The notes under the pieces: generated by a model
Told to the model about the DNA's origin: nothing
Seen by the model: the letters and a program-made list of their open reading frames with translations, nothing else
Databases searched by the model: none
Origin: Schaalia odontolytica
GTDB lineage: Bacteria > Actinomycetota > Actinomycetes > Actinomycetales > Actinomycetaceae
Direction of reading: 5' to 3'
Assembly (NCBI RefSeq): GCF_024584435.1
Contig: NZ_CP102197.1
Location: 806,001-870,000, forward strand
Length of the DNA: 64,000 nt
Translations under genes and position numbers: made by a program
Part shown: positions 38,124 through 46,890 of the stretch, in pieces
Position numbering within the stretch: position 1 is the stretch's first letter
Layout: each line of letters begins with the position of its first letter

Positions 38124-39083
38124 CTACTTGCCCAGGCCGAAGCCCTTGGAGATGGACTCCAGCGCGCCCGTCAGATCGGAGGGAAGCATCCACAGCTTGG
38201 ACGCCTGTCCGTCTGCAATCTTGGGCAGCATCTCGAGGTACTTGTAGGAGAGCAGCTCGGGAGTCGCGTGCCCCGCGTTGATGGCGGCGAACACGGTCGT
38301 AATAGCCTCGGACTCACCCTGCGCGCGCAGGATCTGGGCCTGTCGGGCGCCCTCGGCCTGAAGAATCAGCGCCTCCTTCTCGCCCTTTGCCTGCAGGACC
38401 TGAGCCTCCTGCTGGGCAGAGGCAGCGAGCACGGCCGCCTGCTTGGCGCCTTCGGCCTTCTTGATCTGCGCCTCGCGCTCGGCCTCGGCGGTCAGGATCG
38501 TGGCGCGCTTGGTGCGCTCGGCCGTGATCTGCTGCTCCATGGCAGCCAGGACGCGCGGCGGCGGCTCAATCGACTTCAGTTCGACGCGCGTGACGCGAAT
38601 ACCCCAGGGGCCCGTGGCCTCATCCAGCACGCCACGAAGCTGCTTGTTGATGGATTCACGGGAGGTCTGCGTCTGCTCCAGGTCCAGCGACCCGATGAGG
38701 TTACGCAGGGTGGTGGCTGTGAGCTGTTCGATCGCCTGGAGGAAGTTGGTCACCTCGTAGGTCGCGCTGCGCGGATCCGTAATCTGAAAGTAGATGACGG
38801 AGTCGATCGAGACCATCGCTTGATCCGCCGTGATGACCGGCTGAGGCGGGAAGTTCGCCACCTGCTCACGCAAGTCGATACGCGCGGCGACGCGATCCAC
38901 GAAGGGAACCAGGAGGTGGAAGCCGCCCTGCATGACGGCTTGGAAACGCCCCAGCCTCTCGACGACGTACGCCTGGGACTGTGGAACGATGCGCACCGCG
39001 CGCACGAGCGCGATAACAACGAACACCACGAGGGCAAGAGTGACGAGCACCGCCACGTTGCCAATGACCTCATACGAGTCCAT
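38124..39083 (-). CDS. SPFH/Band 7 membrane protein (stomatin/QmcA-like)
   Basis: This 319-aa protein has one N-terminal helix (IGNVAVLVTLALVVFVVIALV), then a Band 7 domain (RIVPQSQAYVVERLGRFQAVMQGGFHLLVPFVDRV and VSIDSVIYFQITDPRSATYEV). A long Ala/Glu/Gln coiled coil follows (about 200-270: AEREAQIKKAEGAKQAAVLAA), with a C-terminal oligomerisation tail. GAGGAAG precedes ATG 39083. It pairs with an NfeD protein 40 nt upstream, the usual partner of stomatin-type SPFH proteins in membrane microdomains or quality control. Confidence 0.92.
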   Translation of the reverse strand: MDSYEVIGNVAVLVTLALVVFVVIALVRAVRIVPQSQAYVVERLGRFQAVMQGGFHLLVPFVDRVAARIDLREQVANFPPQPVITADQAMVSIDSVIYFQITDPRSATYEVTNFLQAIEQLTATTLRNLIGSLDLEQTQTSRESINKQLRGVLDEATGPWGIRVTRVELKSIEPPPRVLAAMEQQITAERTKRATILTAEAEREAQIKKAEGAKQAAVLAASAQQEAQVLQAKGEKEALILQAEGARQAQILRAQGESEAITTVFAAINAGHATPELLSYKYLEMLPKIADGQASKLWMLPSDLTGALESISKGFGLGK

Positions 39084-39123
39084 GGGTTCTTCCTCTCTGT
39101 CAGGAACTAACTGTTTTATCAGA

Positions 39124-39597
39124 CTACTCTGAGGGAGCAGCCGTTGGACGCATCGGCGGGTGAGACGACGAATCGAGGGCACTGACCACGGCCGTCGCAC
39201 CGTCGATGCGATCGACGCTCACCTGCGTCCCCACCGCCAACTCCTCCCCCTCCGTGCGCGCGCTCCACTCGCCGCCCGAAAACTGAACGCGACCGTGGCG
39301 CTCCCCCACGGCCTCGGTCACGTAGGCCGTCTTCCCGATGAGCGCATCGGTGTTGGTCCTCACATAGCCTCCGGAGCGGTCGATGCGTCCCTTGAGAAAC
39401 GGGCGTAGGAGGGCGAGAAGAGCCAGGGAGACGACCGCAAAAACGATGACCTGAACAAACACGCTCGCACCGAGAGCGGCCGCGACGCCGGCGGCCAACG
39501 CTCCGATGGCGAACATCAGGAACACGAAGCTGACGCTCATCACCTCAATGATGCCGCACACGACGGCGGCGAGAACCCACAGCAGCCAGACATTCAT
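39124..39597 (-). CDS. NfeD-like membrane protein with OB domain
   Basis: This 157-aa short NfeD has three closely spaced hydrophobic segments in residues 1-65 (WLLWVLAAVVCGIIEVMSVSF and beyond). A C-terminal OB-type beta domain follows (TNTDALIGKTAYVTEAVGERHGRVQFSGGEWSARTEGEELAVGTQVSVDRIDGATAVV in separate strands). It lacks the ClpP-like protease domain of long NfeD proteins. It lies between an ABC ATPase (15 nt upstream) and its SPFH partner. Confidence 0.92.
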   Translation of the reverse strand: MNVWLLWVLAAVVCGIIEVMSVSFVFLMFAIGALAAGVAAALGASVFVQVIVFAVVSLALLALLRPFLKGRIDRSGGYVRTNTDALIGKTAYVTEAVGERHGRVQFSGGEWSARTEGEELAVGTQVSVDRIDGATAVVSALDSSSHPPMRPTAAPSE

Positions 39598-39612
39598 CCT
39601 CGTTCCCCTCTC

Positions 39613-40401
39613 CTAGTCGGTGACGCCTCTGGCCCACCAGCGCCCCTCGTTCCGACCGGCGAGGAGAGGCATGCCGTAGACCTCGGAGAGCGTGACTCCC
39701 GTGAGGACATCGTCGATGGGCCCCTGGTGGGCTATCGTCCCCGCGGACATGATCGCGCAGTGCGTGACTCCCGCAGGGATCTCCTCGATCTGGTGGGTGA
39801 CCAGAACAATCTGCGGGGACTTCGACCCCGCCATGATCTCCGCCAACGCACCGATCAACAGCTCGCGCGCACCGAGATCGAGGCCCGAGGTGGGTTCGTC
39901 AAGGACAAGGACCTCGGGGTCGGTCATGAGTGCGCGCGCGAGAAGTACCCGCTGCGCCTCCCCCTCGGATAGGGTCGCAAACTCGCGCTGCGCGAGGCCG
40001 TCGACGCCGAAGATCTCCATGAGGGCTCGGGCTCGCTCATCGTCGATCTGCTCGTACTCCTCGTCGTGGGCGACAGCAACCCCCCACGCGGCGCTACGAA
40101 CGGTATCGAGCACCGACTGGGTGGGGACAATCTTCGCGCCCACGGCGGCCGAGGCCAAACCCACACGGGTCGCGATCTCGGCGGGATCCGCGTCGCACAG
40201 GTTGGCGCCCGAGAGCGTGACTTCCCCGGCATCGGGGGTGAGCCTGCCTGACGCGACCCGCGCGAGCGTGGTCTTGCCCGCACCGTTGGGACCGACGATC
40301 ACCCAGTGCTGACGCGGACGCGTCGACCACGAGACGTCGGAGAGCACCTGCGTGTCCCCCCGCTGGATGGACACGTGAGAAAGATTGAGGACGTAAGTCA
40401 T
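39613..40401 (-). CDS. Orphan ABC transporter ATP-binding protein
   Basis: This 262-aa ABC ATPase has Walker A (VIVGPNGAGKTTLARVASG), signature FATLSEGEAQRVLLARAL (variant LSEGE rather than LSGGQ), Walker B VLVLDEPTSGLDLGARELL and the switch His in IVLVTHQIEEIP. No permease or binding protein is encoded beside it. It starts 9 nt after the glgA stop and ends 15 nt before nfeD. It resembles YlmA-type cytoplasmic ABC proteins of unproven role; a partner encoded elsewhere is possible. Confidence 0.88.
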   Translation of the reverse strand: MTYVLNLSHVSIQRGDTQVLSDVSWSTRPRQHWVIVGPNGAGKTTLARVASGRLTPDAGEVTLSGANLCDADPAEIATRVGLASAAVGAKIVPTQSVLDTVRSAAWGVAVAHDEEYEQIDDERARALMEIFGVDGLAQREFATLSEGEAQRVLLARALMTDPEVLVLDEPTSGLDLGARELLIGALAEIMAGSKSPQIVLVTHQIEEIPAGVTHCAIMSAGTIAHQGPIDDVLTGVTLSEVYGMPLLAGRNEGRWWARGVTD

Positions 40402-40410
40402 GCATCAAGC

Positions 40411-41661
40411 CTAGTCGTGTTGGTTGCGAGGTGCGCCCTCAACGAGCGAACGATAAAGGTCGGCGGTCTTGACGCCGATCGCTTGCCACGAGAAGTGCTC
40501 GCGGGCGCGGGCAAGACCCGCCTCGCCCATCCGCCGACCCAGCGCCGGATCGTCGAGGACGCGGATCAGGCGATCGGCCATGGCCTCTTCGAACGCGCGA
40601 GGGTCGAGGGGGGTGCCCGTGCCATCCTGCTTCTGCTTGATGGGCACCAGGTATCCCGTCTCACCGTCGACGATGACATCCGGGATTCCGCCGGTGGCGG
40701 TCCCCACGACCGGCAGTCCGAGGGCCATCGCCTCAAGGTTGACGATCCCGAGGGGCTCGTACACCGAGGGGGTGATAAAGACCTGCGCGGAGGCCAGAAT
40801 CGCGGCGACCTCGGGTTGCGGGAGCATCTCGGAGATCAGGACGACTCCGGAACGGCGGGAGCGAAGGTCGTTGACGAGGCCCTCCACCTCAGCAGCGATC
40901 TCGGGGGTGTCGGGCGCGCCGGCGCACAGGACGAGTTGCACGTCGTCGGGCAACAGCTGCGCCGCACGCAGGAAGTAAGGCAGCCCCTTCTGCCGGGTGA
41001 TGCGCCCGACGAACACGACCGTCCTGCGAGTCGGATCGATCCCGTGTTCGGCGAGGACACGCGCACGCAGCTCCTCACCCTCAGCCCCGGACGGCGCATG
41101 CCACTTGCCCAGGTCGATGCCGTTGTGGATCACGTGGACGCGCTGAGGGTCAACCGCCGGGTAGCAGCGCAGGATGTCCTCGCGCATTCCGTTGGATACG
41201 GCAATGATGGCGGCGGCGGATTCGTAGGCCGTTTTTTCGACGTAGGAGGACAGGCGGTACCCACCCCCGAGCTGCTCCGCCTTCCAGGGGCGCAGGGGCT
41301 CCAGGGAGTGAGCGGAGATCACGTGCGGAATATCGCCGAGGAGGGAGGCAACGTGGCCCGCAAAATTCGCATACCACGTGTGGGAGTGCACCAGGTCTGC
41401 TCCGTCGCAGGCCGCGGCAATCTCGAGGTCAACACCGAGCGTGCGCAGGGCGGGATTGGCTCCGGCCAGCTCGGGCAGGTCGTCGTGTCCACTCACTCCC
41501 GGCTCGGCGCCATCCGTTCCGGGTTCACGCGGGCCGTCGAACGCCTGCACCCGCAGGTCATCGACCAGTCCACGCAGGACCTTCGCAAGCTCAAGGACGT
41601 GGACACCGGCTCCGCCGTAGACGTGGGGGGGATACTCGCGGGTAAGCAGATCAACGCGCAT
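40411..41661 (-). CDS. glgA: GT4 glycosyltransferase, glycogen synthase GlgA / maltose-1-phosphate synthase GlgM type
   Basis: This 416-aa GT-B enzyme uses nucleotide glucose. It has an N-terminal acceptor region MRVDLLTREYPPHVYGGAGVH, DLVHSHTWYANFAG, VISAHSLEPLRPWK, donor-domain FVGRITRQKGLPYFLRAA and the E-x7-E motif in PSVYEPLGIVNLEAMALGLPVV. ATG 41661 has AAGGA 8 nt upstream. It is divergent from glgC, the same layout as Rv1212c/Rv1213 of M. tuberculosis. Rv1212c is now known as GlgM, which makes maltose 1-phosphate from ADP-glucose. Which product is made here cannot be told from sequence; the symbol reflects the usual annotation. Confidence 0.9.
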   Translation of the reverse strand: MRVDLLTREYPPHVYGGAGVHVLELAKVLRGLVDDLRVQAFDGPREPGTDGAEPGVSGHDDLPELAGANPALRTLGVDLEIAAACDGADLVHSHTWYANFAGHVASLLGDIPHVISAHSLEPLRPWKAEQLGGGYRLSSYVEKTAYESAAAIIAVSNGMREDILRCYPAVDPQRVHVIHNGIDLGKWHAPSGAEGEELRARVLAEHGIDPTRRTVVFVGRITRQKGLPYFLRAAQLLPDDVQLVLCAGAPDTPEIAAEVEGLVNDLRSRRSGVVLISEMLPQPEVAAILASAQVFITPSVYEPLGIVNLEAMALGLPVVGTATGGIPDVIVDGETGYLVPIKQKQDGTGTPLDPRAFEEAMADRLIRVLDDPALGRRMGEAGLARAREHFSWQAIGVKTADLYRSLVEGAPRNQHD

Positions 41662-41831
41662 GATGTGGTCCTTCCGACAGTAGCAGCGCTTGAAGCCCAT
41701 CGTATCCGATGTCATATCCCTCCAGGTCAAAACGAGACGACGTAGCAATCGATAGACATTTGTAATAAAGTGTGACCACACCCACGGATCTGCGCCGACG
41801 CAGGTCCTCAGGACCAACGAAGGGGTGCCGC
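41662..41831. promoter_or_regulatory. Divergent promoter region between glgA and glgC
   Basis: This 170-bp intergenic region serves two outward-facing genes of ADP-glucose metabolism. It is AT-richer than its surroundings near 41745-41775. I cannot fix -10/-35 pairs with confidence, and I see no clear operator. Confidence 0.4.
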
Positions 41832-43070
41832 ATGGCAAAGAACCACGTTCTGGCAATCGTTCTCGCGGGCGGTGAAGGTAAGCGACTGATGCCACTGACG
41901 GCGGACCGCGCGAAGCCAGCCGTTCCATTCGGGGGGCACTTCCGCCTCATCGATTTCGCGCTGTCGAATATCGTCAACTCCGGTTACCTCAAGATCGTCG
42001 TGCTGACGCAGTACAAGTCGCACTCGCTCGACCGCCACGTCACCAAGACCTGGTACACGTCGCCCCTTCTCGGCAACTTCATCGCCCCTGTTCCCGCCCA
42101 GCAGCGTCGCGGTCCGCACTGGTACCTGGGCAGCGCGGACGCGATCTACCAGTCCTTGAACATCGTCGACGATGAACAGCCCGAGTACATCGTCATTATC
42201 GGCGCGGACAATATCTACCGCATGGACTTCTCGCAGATGGTCCAGCACCACATCGATTCGGGCCTGCCCGCCACCGTGGCCGGGATCCGCCAGCCGATCG
42301 AGTTGGCCCCGGCCCTGGGCGTCATTGACGCCGACGGTGGAACCGTCAAGAACTTCCTGGAAAAGCCCAAGCACGCTCAGGGTCTCGCCGACGATCCGAC
42401 GAAGGTCCTGGCCTCGATGGGTAACTACGTCTTCACCACGGCGGACCTCGTCAATGCCCTGCGAGAGGACGCAAAAGATCCGGATTCCAAGCACGACATG
42501 GGCGGCAACATCATTCCCTGGTTCGTTGAGCGCGGGGAATGCGGCGTCTACGACTTCCAAGACAACGACGTGCCCGGATCCACCGACCGCGATCGCGACT
42601 ACTGGCGCGACGTCGGCACCCTGGACGCCTACTACGAGGCGAACATGGATCTGATCAGCGTCCACCCGGTGTTCAACCTATACAACCGGGACTGGCCGAC
42701 CATGACTCTGATGAACGGGGCGCTGCCGCCGGCGAAGTTCGTCTACGGCGATCAGGGTTCGCGTATCGGTCACGCAATCGACTCCTTCGTGTCACCGGGC
42801 GTCATCATCTCCGGCGGCGAGGTCTACCGGTCGGTGATCTCCCCCAACACCTACGTCCACTCCTGGGCGCAGGTGAGTGACTCGGTCATCATGAATGGAA
42901 CCCGCATCGGCCGTTCGTCGAAGGTCGTCAAGACGATTCTCGACAAGAACGTTGTCGTCGAAGAAGGGGCGATTGTCGGCATCGACCTCGAACGCGATCG
43001 CGAGCGGGGCTTCACCGTCACCGAGTCTGGGATCACGGTGGTTCCCAAGGGGATGGTCGTTCGCAAGTGA
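41832..43070 (+). CDS. glgC: Glucose-1-phosphate adenylyltransferase (ADP-glucose pyrophosphorylase)
   Basis: This 412-aa enzyme makes ADP-glucose from ATP and glucose 1-phosphate for alpha-glucan synthesis. The nucleotide site is [72 protein letters not shown] and [10 protein letters not shown] follow, then [20 protein letters not shown] left-handed beta-helix C-terminus carries [40 protein letters not shown] in short blocks. ATG 41832 is the natural start. The stop overlaps the serB start as GTGA. Confidence 0.96.
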   Translation: MAKNHVLAIVLAGGEGKRLMPLTADRAKPAVPFGGHFRLIDFALSNIVNSGYLKIVVLTQYKSHSLDRHVTKTWYTSPLLGNFIAPVPAQQRRGPHWYLGSADAIYQSLNIVDDEQPEYIVIIGADNIYRMDFSQMVQHHIDSGLPATVAGIRQPIELAPALGVIDADGGTVKNFLEKPKHAQGLADDPTKVLASMGNYVFTTADLVNALREDAKDPDSKHDMGGNIIPWFVERGECGVYDFQDNDVPGSTDRDRDYWRDVGTLDAYYEANMDLISVHPVFNLYNRDWPTMTLMNGALPPAKFVYGDQGSRIGHAIDSFVSPGVIISGGEVYRSVISPNTYVHSWAQVSDSVIMNGTRIGRSSKVVKTILDKNVVVEEGAIVGIDLERDRERGFTVTESGITVVPKGMVVRK

Positions 43071-43777
43071 GTTCCGCTCTCCTGATCGACGAGCCGGGTG
43101 CGCCGCGTCTCTTCCGCGACGGTGCGCCCGGCCTCGTCGTCACCGACGTCGATTCCACCCTCATCTGCCAGGAGGTCATCGAGGAGCTTGCCGAGGCCGC
43201 GGGCACCCGGCGACAGGTCGCGCAGATAACGGCGCGAGCAATGAACGGCGAGCTCGACTTCGAGCAGTCGCTTCGGCAGAGGGTTGCGACACTCAAAGGA
43301 GTGCGAGATTCCGTCTTCGCCCGCGTTCTCGCGGCGATTACGCCAACGCGCGGGGCTCGGGAGCTCATCGAGGCCGCTCACCGCTCGGGCGCGCGATTCG
43401 CGGTGGTGTCGGGTGGATTCGAGGAGGTGGTCGCTCCGCTGGCCGCTTCGCTCAGCATCGACTTCTACGCCGCTAATCGCCTGGAGGTGCGTGACCACGT
43501 GTTGACCGGTCGTGTGCTCGGTCGCATCGTGACAGCCGATGTCAAGGTCGAGTGCCTGCGCTCGTGGGCGTCCTCGCTGGGTCTGCCCCTGGAGCGCACG
43601 GCAGCCATCGGAGACGGAGCCAACGATGTTCCCATGCTCCGTCAGGCGGGGGTCGGCATTGCCTTTTGCGCCAAGCCGCGGGTACGCGAGCGGGTCGGCA
43701 TTCAGTTGAACGTCCCCGACCTGTCACGCGCGATCGCTCCGCTCGGCCTCAGCGGCGACGGACAAGCACCTCGCTAG
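43067..43777 (+). CDS. serB: Phosphoserine phosphatase (HAD superfamily)
   Basis: This 236-aa HAD phosphatase performs the last step of serine synthesis. Catalytic motif I is [11 protein letters not shown] (Asp pair), with the SerB-specific [11 protein letters not shown] after it. Motif II is [12 protein letters not shown], and motifs III/IV are [11 protein letters not shown] and [22 protein letters not shown]. No N-terminal ACT domain is present. GTG 43067 overlaps the glgC stop (GTGA), indicating co-translation. The last 4 bases overlap the converging Nudix gene. Confidence 0.93.
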   Translation: MSSALLIDEPGAPRLFRDGAPGLVVTDVDSTLICQEVIEELAEAAGTRRQVAQITARAMNGELDFEQSLRQRVATLKGVRDSVFARVLAAITPTRGARELIEAAHRSGARFAVVSGGFEEVVAPLAASLSIDFYAANRLEVRDHVLTGRVLGRIVTADVKVECLRSWASSLGLPLERTAAIGDGANDVPMLRQAGVGIAFCAKPRVRERVGIQLNVPDLSRAIAPLGLSGDGQAPR

Positions 43778-44301
43778 GGTTCTCGAGCGTCGGTTAACCG
43801 GATCATCTGCCCATCCCACCCGCCGCGCCATTGCCGCGCGTACTGAAGGATCCGCGCGGGGTAGAGATCGTCCTCTATCTGCGCTTCGGCCTCGTCAATA
43901 TCCCACCATCGTTGGGCGTCGATGACGCTGCGTTCCAGCAGCGTCCAGCCCTGCCTGCTCAGGGTGGTTGACGGCGCGTGAGCGACAAAGAACCACTCGT
44001 CCTGGCGCGCGGTGACGGCCAGGAAGTCGAACTCTGCGCACCGGTACAGGACGGGGCCGATGAGGTCTTCCGGCCTCAGTCGAAGTCCCGTTTCCTCAAG
44101 TACCTCGCGCACCGCCGCGACGCGCGGCTCCTCTCCCTCCTCGATCCCACCACCGATCGTAAACCACCAGTGTCGCTCGGGTTGGTCCTCGTCGTGTCCC
44201 TTCGCCAGGAGAAGACGACCAGCGTCGTCGAAGAGGAGGACGCGGGCGGCCTCCCGGTGGGGATAGCCGTCCGCGTCCAGCGGCCAGTCGAGTGCGCTCA
44301 T
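43774..44301 (-). CDS. Nudix hydrolase
   Basis: This 175-aa protein has a full Nudix box, GGIEEGEEPRVAAVREVLEETGL, with all catalytic Glu residues. It is preceded by AARVLLFDDAGRLLLAKGHDEDQ. The substrate is unknown; it removes a nucleotide-linked moiety. ATG 44301 overlaps the stop of the first PrsW gene (ATGA), so it is the last gene of the PIM/PrsW run. Mycobacteria also have a Nudix gene after pimA (Rv2609c), here displaced by the PrsW genes. Confidence 0.88.
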   Translation of the reverse strand: MSALDWPLDADGYPHREAARVLLFDDAGRLLLAKGHDEDQPERHWWFTIGGGIEEGEEPRVAAVREVLEETGLRLRPEDLIGPVLYRCAEFDFLAVTARQDEWFFVAHAPSTTLSRQGWTLLERSVIDAQRWWDIDEAEAQIEDDLYPARILQYARQWRGGWDGQMIRLTDAREP

Positions 44302-45149
44302 GCCTCCAGGGTATCGTGGCGCCGACGCATCCCCCAGACGAGCAGGACGAGCCCGACGGCGAGCACGGGCAACTCGATCGCGCCGTAGGTCAGATTCCAC
44401 GAGTCTTCGGGGGCGACAAGGCCCACGCCGTTTGCCTGAGCATGCACGAGCATTGCGGCGATCAGGCCGCCGATCCCCGAAAGGATCGCCTGCGGCGGCC
44501 GCACTGCCCGGGTGAGAGCCCACGCCAGGGCGTAGCCACACACGGCAGTGAAGATGGCGTGTCCGAAGGCGCCGAGGAGAGCTCGGGCCAGGAAGGACTC
44601 CCACAGGCCGCTGATGCCGTCGTCGAGTGCGCTCAGGTAGTAGCCGACGTCCTCACCCCAGGCGAAGCCGAGCCCGACGAGAGCGCCGAGTACTGCGCCC
44701 TGGGCGGGGCGAGTGAGCAGGCGCCGCGCCGCGAGAACCAGGACGATCACCCCGATTGCCTTGGCGATTTCCTCAATGACCGGCCCCGTCACGACCGAGG
44801 TCACGAACTCGGCCGTCGATTCGTCCAGCCCGCTTGCCTCAATGGCCGGGTCAACGATTCCGTTGCCGAAGCCGGAGATGATCAGCGCGCCGCCCGTTCC
44901 CCATGCGAATGCCGCGATCCAGGCCAGGGCGCTGGGGCGTAGGCGCGCGAGCCATGCGAGGAAGATGAAGCCCATGATCGCGCTCAGGCTTGAGGCACCA
45001 ACCGCGAGCCACGCATCGGTTGCGGAGGTGACGCCTTCAAAGGCGCGCTTGAATTCGTACACGGAGCACGGGACACTCACGGCAATGAGGACAAGGGGAC
45101 TGATGGTCGCCGCCATCGATCTGGGCCGGCTCGAGGGAGCATGAGTCAC
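44298..45149 (-). CDS. PrsW-type glutamic intramembrane protease 1
   Basis: This 283-aa protein has about eight hydrophobic helices. The PrsW active-site blocks are all present: PVIEEIAKAIG (Glu126-Glu127, Lys130), GFAWGEDVGYY (Glu166-Asp167), AFGHAIFTAVCG (His197) and MLVHAQANG (His236). PrsW of B. subtilis cleaves the anti-sigma factor RsiW in the membrane; the target here is unknown. GTG 45149 has AAAGGA upstream. Unlike its two neighbours it has no long soluble N- or C-terminal region. It couples to the Nudix gene. Confidence 0.88.
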   Translation of the reverse strand: MTHAPSSRPRSMAATISPLVLIAVSVPCSVYEFKRAFEGVTSATDAWLAVGASSLSAIMGFIFLAWLARLRPSALAWIAAFAWGTGGALIISGFGNGIVDPAIEASGLDESTAEFVTSVVTGPVIEEIAKAIGVIVLVLAARRLLTRPAQGAVLGALVGLGFAWGEDVGYYLSALDDGISGLWESFLARALLGAFGHAIFTAVCGYALAWALTRAVRPPQAILSGIGGLIAAMLVHAQANGVGLVAPEDSWNLTYGAIELPVLAVGLVLLVWGMRRRHDTLEA

Positions 45150-45247
45150 GTAGTTTTCCTTTCTGTCGCCTCAATCGTGGGGCATGTTCCTATGCGCCGC
45201 CTATGAGCGGGCGGTGAGCATCCCATGATGAGCGGTGGCCCGGTGGC

Positions 45248-46873
45248 TCATCCCATCCCCATGAGCCCCAGGAACCTGCGGCGTTCCTCGGTTGCCTGCT
45301 GGAGCGTCTCGCGCGTCGATTGGATACGCCCCGGTTCGGGTCCTCGAACATTCATCACCACCTGGTCCAGCCCGAGCGACGCCAGAGCGTACATGAAGTT
45401 CTTCAAGGACCTCTTGGCCGCCGGGCCTCCTCCCGATATCCAGGTCAGCGCGTTGCGCCGCATCGCGGGGTCGCAGACCATCTGGACTTCGCTGGCCAGC
45501 ACCCAGCCCTGGTGCACATAGGGGATGAGACCGGCCGCCGTATCCCGCCGTTCCCGCCGGATCGCCAGGCCGACGAAGATGAGCCAGCACACGAAGATCG
45601 GCACCTGGAGGACGGCGTAGAGGACGTAGTACCCCTGCGTGCTACCGGCGATGTAGCCCATCGAATTCCACAGGCCGTGGAGGGAAACCGCGATGAAGTA
45701 CCCGAAGAGGACCGCGCCGATTCCTGTCGCGGCCGAGCGGGCTCGCGTGACCGCCCATCCGATCGCCCACCCCGTGCACGTCGTGTACATGACGTGTCCA
45801 AAGACGCCCATAAATACGCGGATGAAGAATGTGCGCGCGAATGCTCCGTTGGCCAACGCCTTCAAGAAGTACTCGAAGTCTTCGACGACCAAAAAACCGG
45901 CGGCAGAGAAACCCGCATAGACAAGGCCGTCGAGGGGCGAGGAAATCTGGTTGCGTCGAGCCACGACAATGACGACGACGGCAAGAGCCTTGAGGAGTTC
46001 CTCACCGATGGGGGCAAAGACAACAGCAGTGGATGCGCTTGCGATGGAGGCATCCCCGGTCGCGCCGGCGACGAACGCCCCACCGAGTGCGTTGCTCAAA
46101 CCTGCAAAGAAGATGGCGACTCCCCCGCCCCACAGGAAGGCCGCGATCTTGGTCCACCAGGGTTCGGGTTCGAAGCGGTCAACGAATTGCAGGAAGAGGA
46201 TGATGATGCACAGGGGAACCAGGCAGACGATCGTGAGAAAGAGTCCAATGAAAGGACCGCTGGCGGCGAGATAGGAGTACATGCCAACAAGCATGAGAGC
46301 CAGGCCCGCACCGACGACGCTGGCCTCGAACACCGGGAGCTTCTTCGTGGTTGTTGGTAGCGCCCACGTGCGCACAGCCTGCGGGGCGACCTGCGGGTAC
46401 TGGACGGCTCCGGGCGCGGGCATGGAGGGACCCGCATCGACAAAGCGCTGAAAGGCGGGGGTGAACTGGGTGGGCGCACCCTGGGGTGCGCCCACCGCCT
46501 GCGGGGCGAAGCCGGACGTGCCGGAAGCCTGCGGGGCGAAGCCGGACGTGCTGGAAGCCTGTGGGACGGCGGCGGGAGCGCTTGCCACCGGGGTTGGGAT
46601 ACCGGTCTGAGGAAATGACCGTCCCGTCCGCGCGTCGTAGGTCTGCGGCAGACGCACCGAGCTGTGCGTCTGCCCCTGCTCCGGCATCGAGTCGCCGGAT
46701 GCCGGCGGCGATGGGATCGGCGCGCGGGTCGAGGGAGCGGCGGGCTGGGGAATCGGCGAGGAGGACGCGCGGGGGGAAGCCTCCGGCTGCGGAATGGGCG
46801 CTGTGCTTTCTCCCCTCTGGGAGCGCTGCTCGGGGGGGTGTGGGGGTCCGGGAATCTGCGGACTACTCGTCAT
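45248..46873 (-). CDS. PrsW-type glutamic intramembrane protease 2 with Pro-rich N-terminus and C-terminal domain
   Basis: This is 541 aa. Residues 1-175 are soluble, rich in Pro, Ser, Ala and Gln, with a direct repeat SGFAPQASGT. The membrane part (about 180-445) has the PrsW blocks APIGEELLKALAV (Glu291-Glu292, Lys295), GFLVVEDFEYF (Glu331-Asp332), FGHVMYTTCTG (His360) and SLHGLWNS (His399). The soluble C-terminus (about 450-541: GLIPYVHQGWVLASEVQMV onward) is shared with the third PrsW protein. ATG 46873 has AGGAGAGG upstream. It starts 17 nt after the third PrsW gene. Confidence 0.87.
   Translation of the reverse strand: MTSSPQIPGPPHPPEQRSQRGESTAPIPQPEASPRASSSPIPQPAAPSTRAPIPSPPASGDSMPEQGQTHSSVRLPQTYDARTGRSFPQTGIPTPVASAPAAVPQASSTSGFAPQASGTSGFAPQAVGAPQGAPTQFTPAFQRFVDAGPSMPAPGAVQYPQVAPQAVRTWALPTTTKKLPVFEASVVGAGLALMLVGMYSYLAASGPFIGLFLTIVCLVPLCIIILFLQFVDRFEPEPWWTKIAAFLWGGGVAIFFAGLSNALGGAFVAGATGDASIASASTAVVFAPIGEELLKALAVVVIVVARRNQISSPLDGLVYAGFSAAGFLVVEDFEYFLKALANGAFARTFFIRVFMGVFGHVMYTTCTGWAIGWAVTRARSAATGIGAVLFGYFIAVSLHGLWNSMGYIAGSTQGYYVLYAVLQVPIFVCWLIFVGLAIRRERRDTAAGLIPYVHQGWVLASEVQMVCDPAMRRNALTWISGGGPAAKRSLKNFMYALASLGLDQVVMNVRGPEPGRIQSTRETLQQATEERRRFLGLMGMG
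46499..46562 (-). repeat. Two direct repeats in the PrsW 2 N-terminal region
   Basis: Two near-identical copies of about 30 bp encode SGFAPQAS and SGFAPQAV. They differ at one or two bases and keep the reading frame, so the linker can vary in length. Confidence 0.7.
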
Positions 46874-46890
46874 TGCCTCTCCTGTCTCGT

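Noticed and set aside
46499..46562. Short direct repeats considered as a CRISPR or mobile-element signal
   Set aside because: They are in-frame coding repeats inside a Pro-rich linker, without spacers or terminal inverted repeats.
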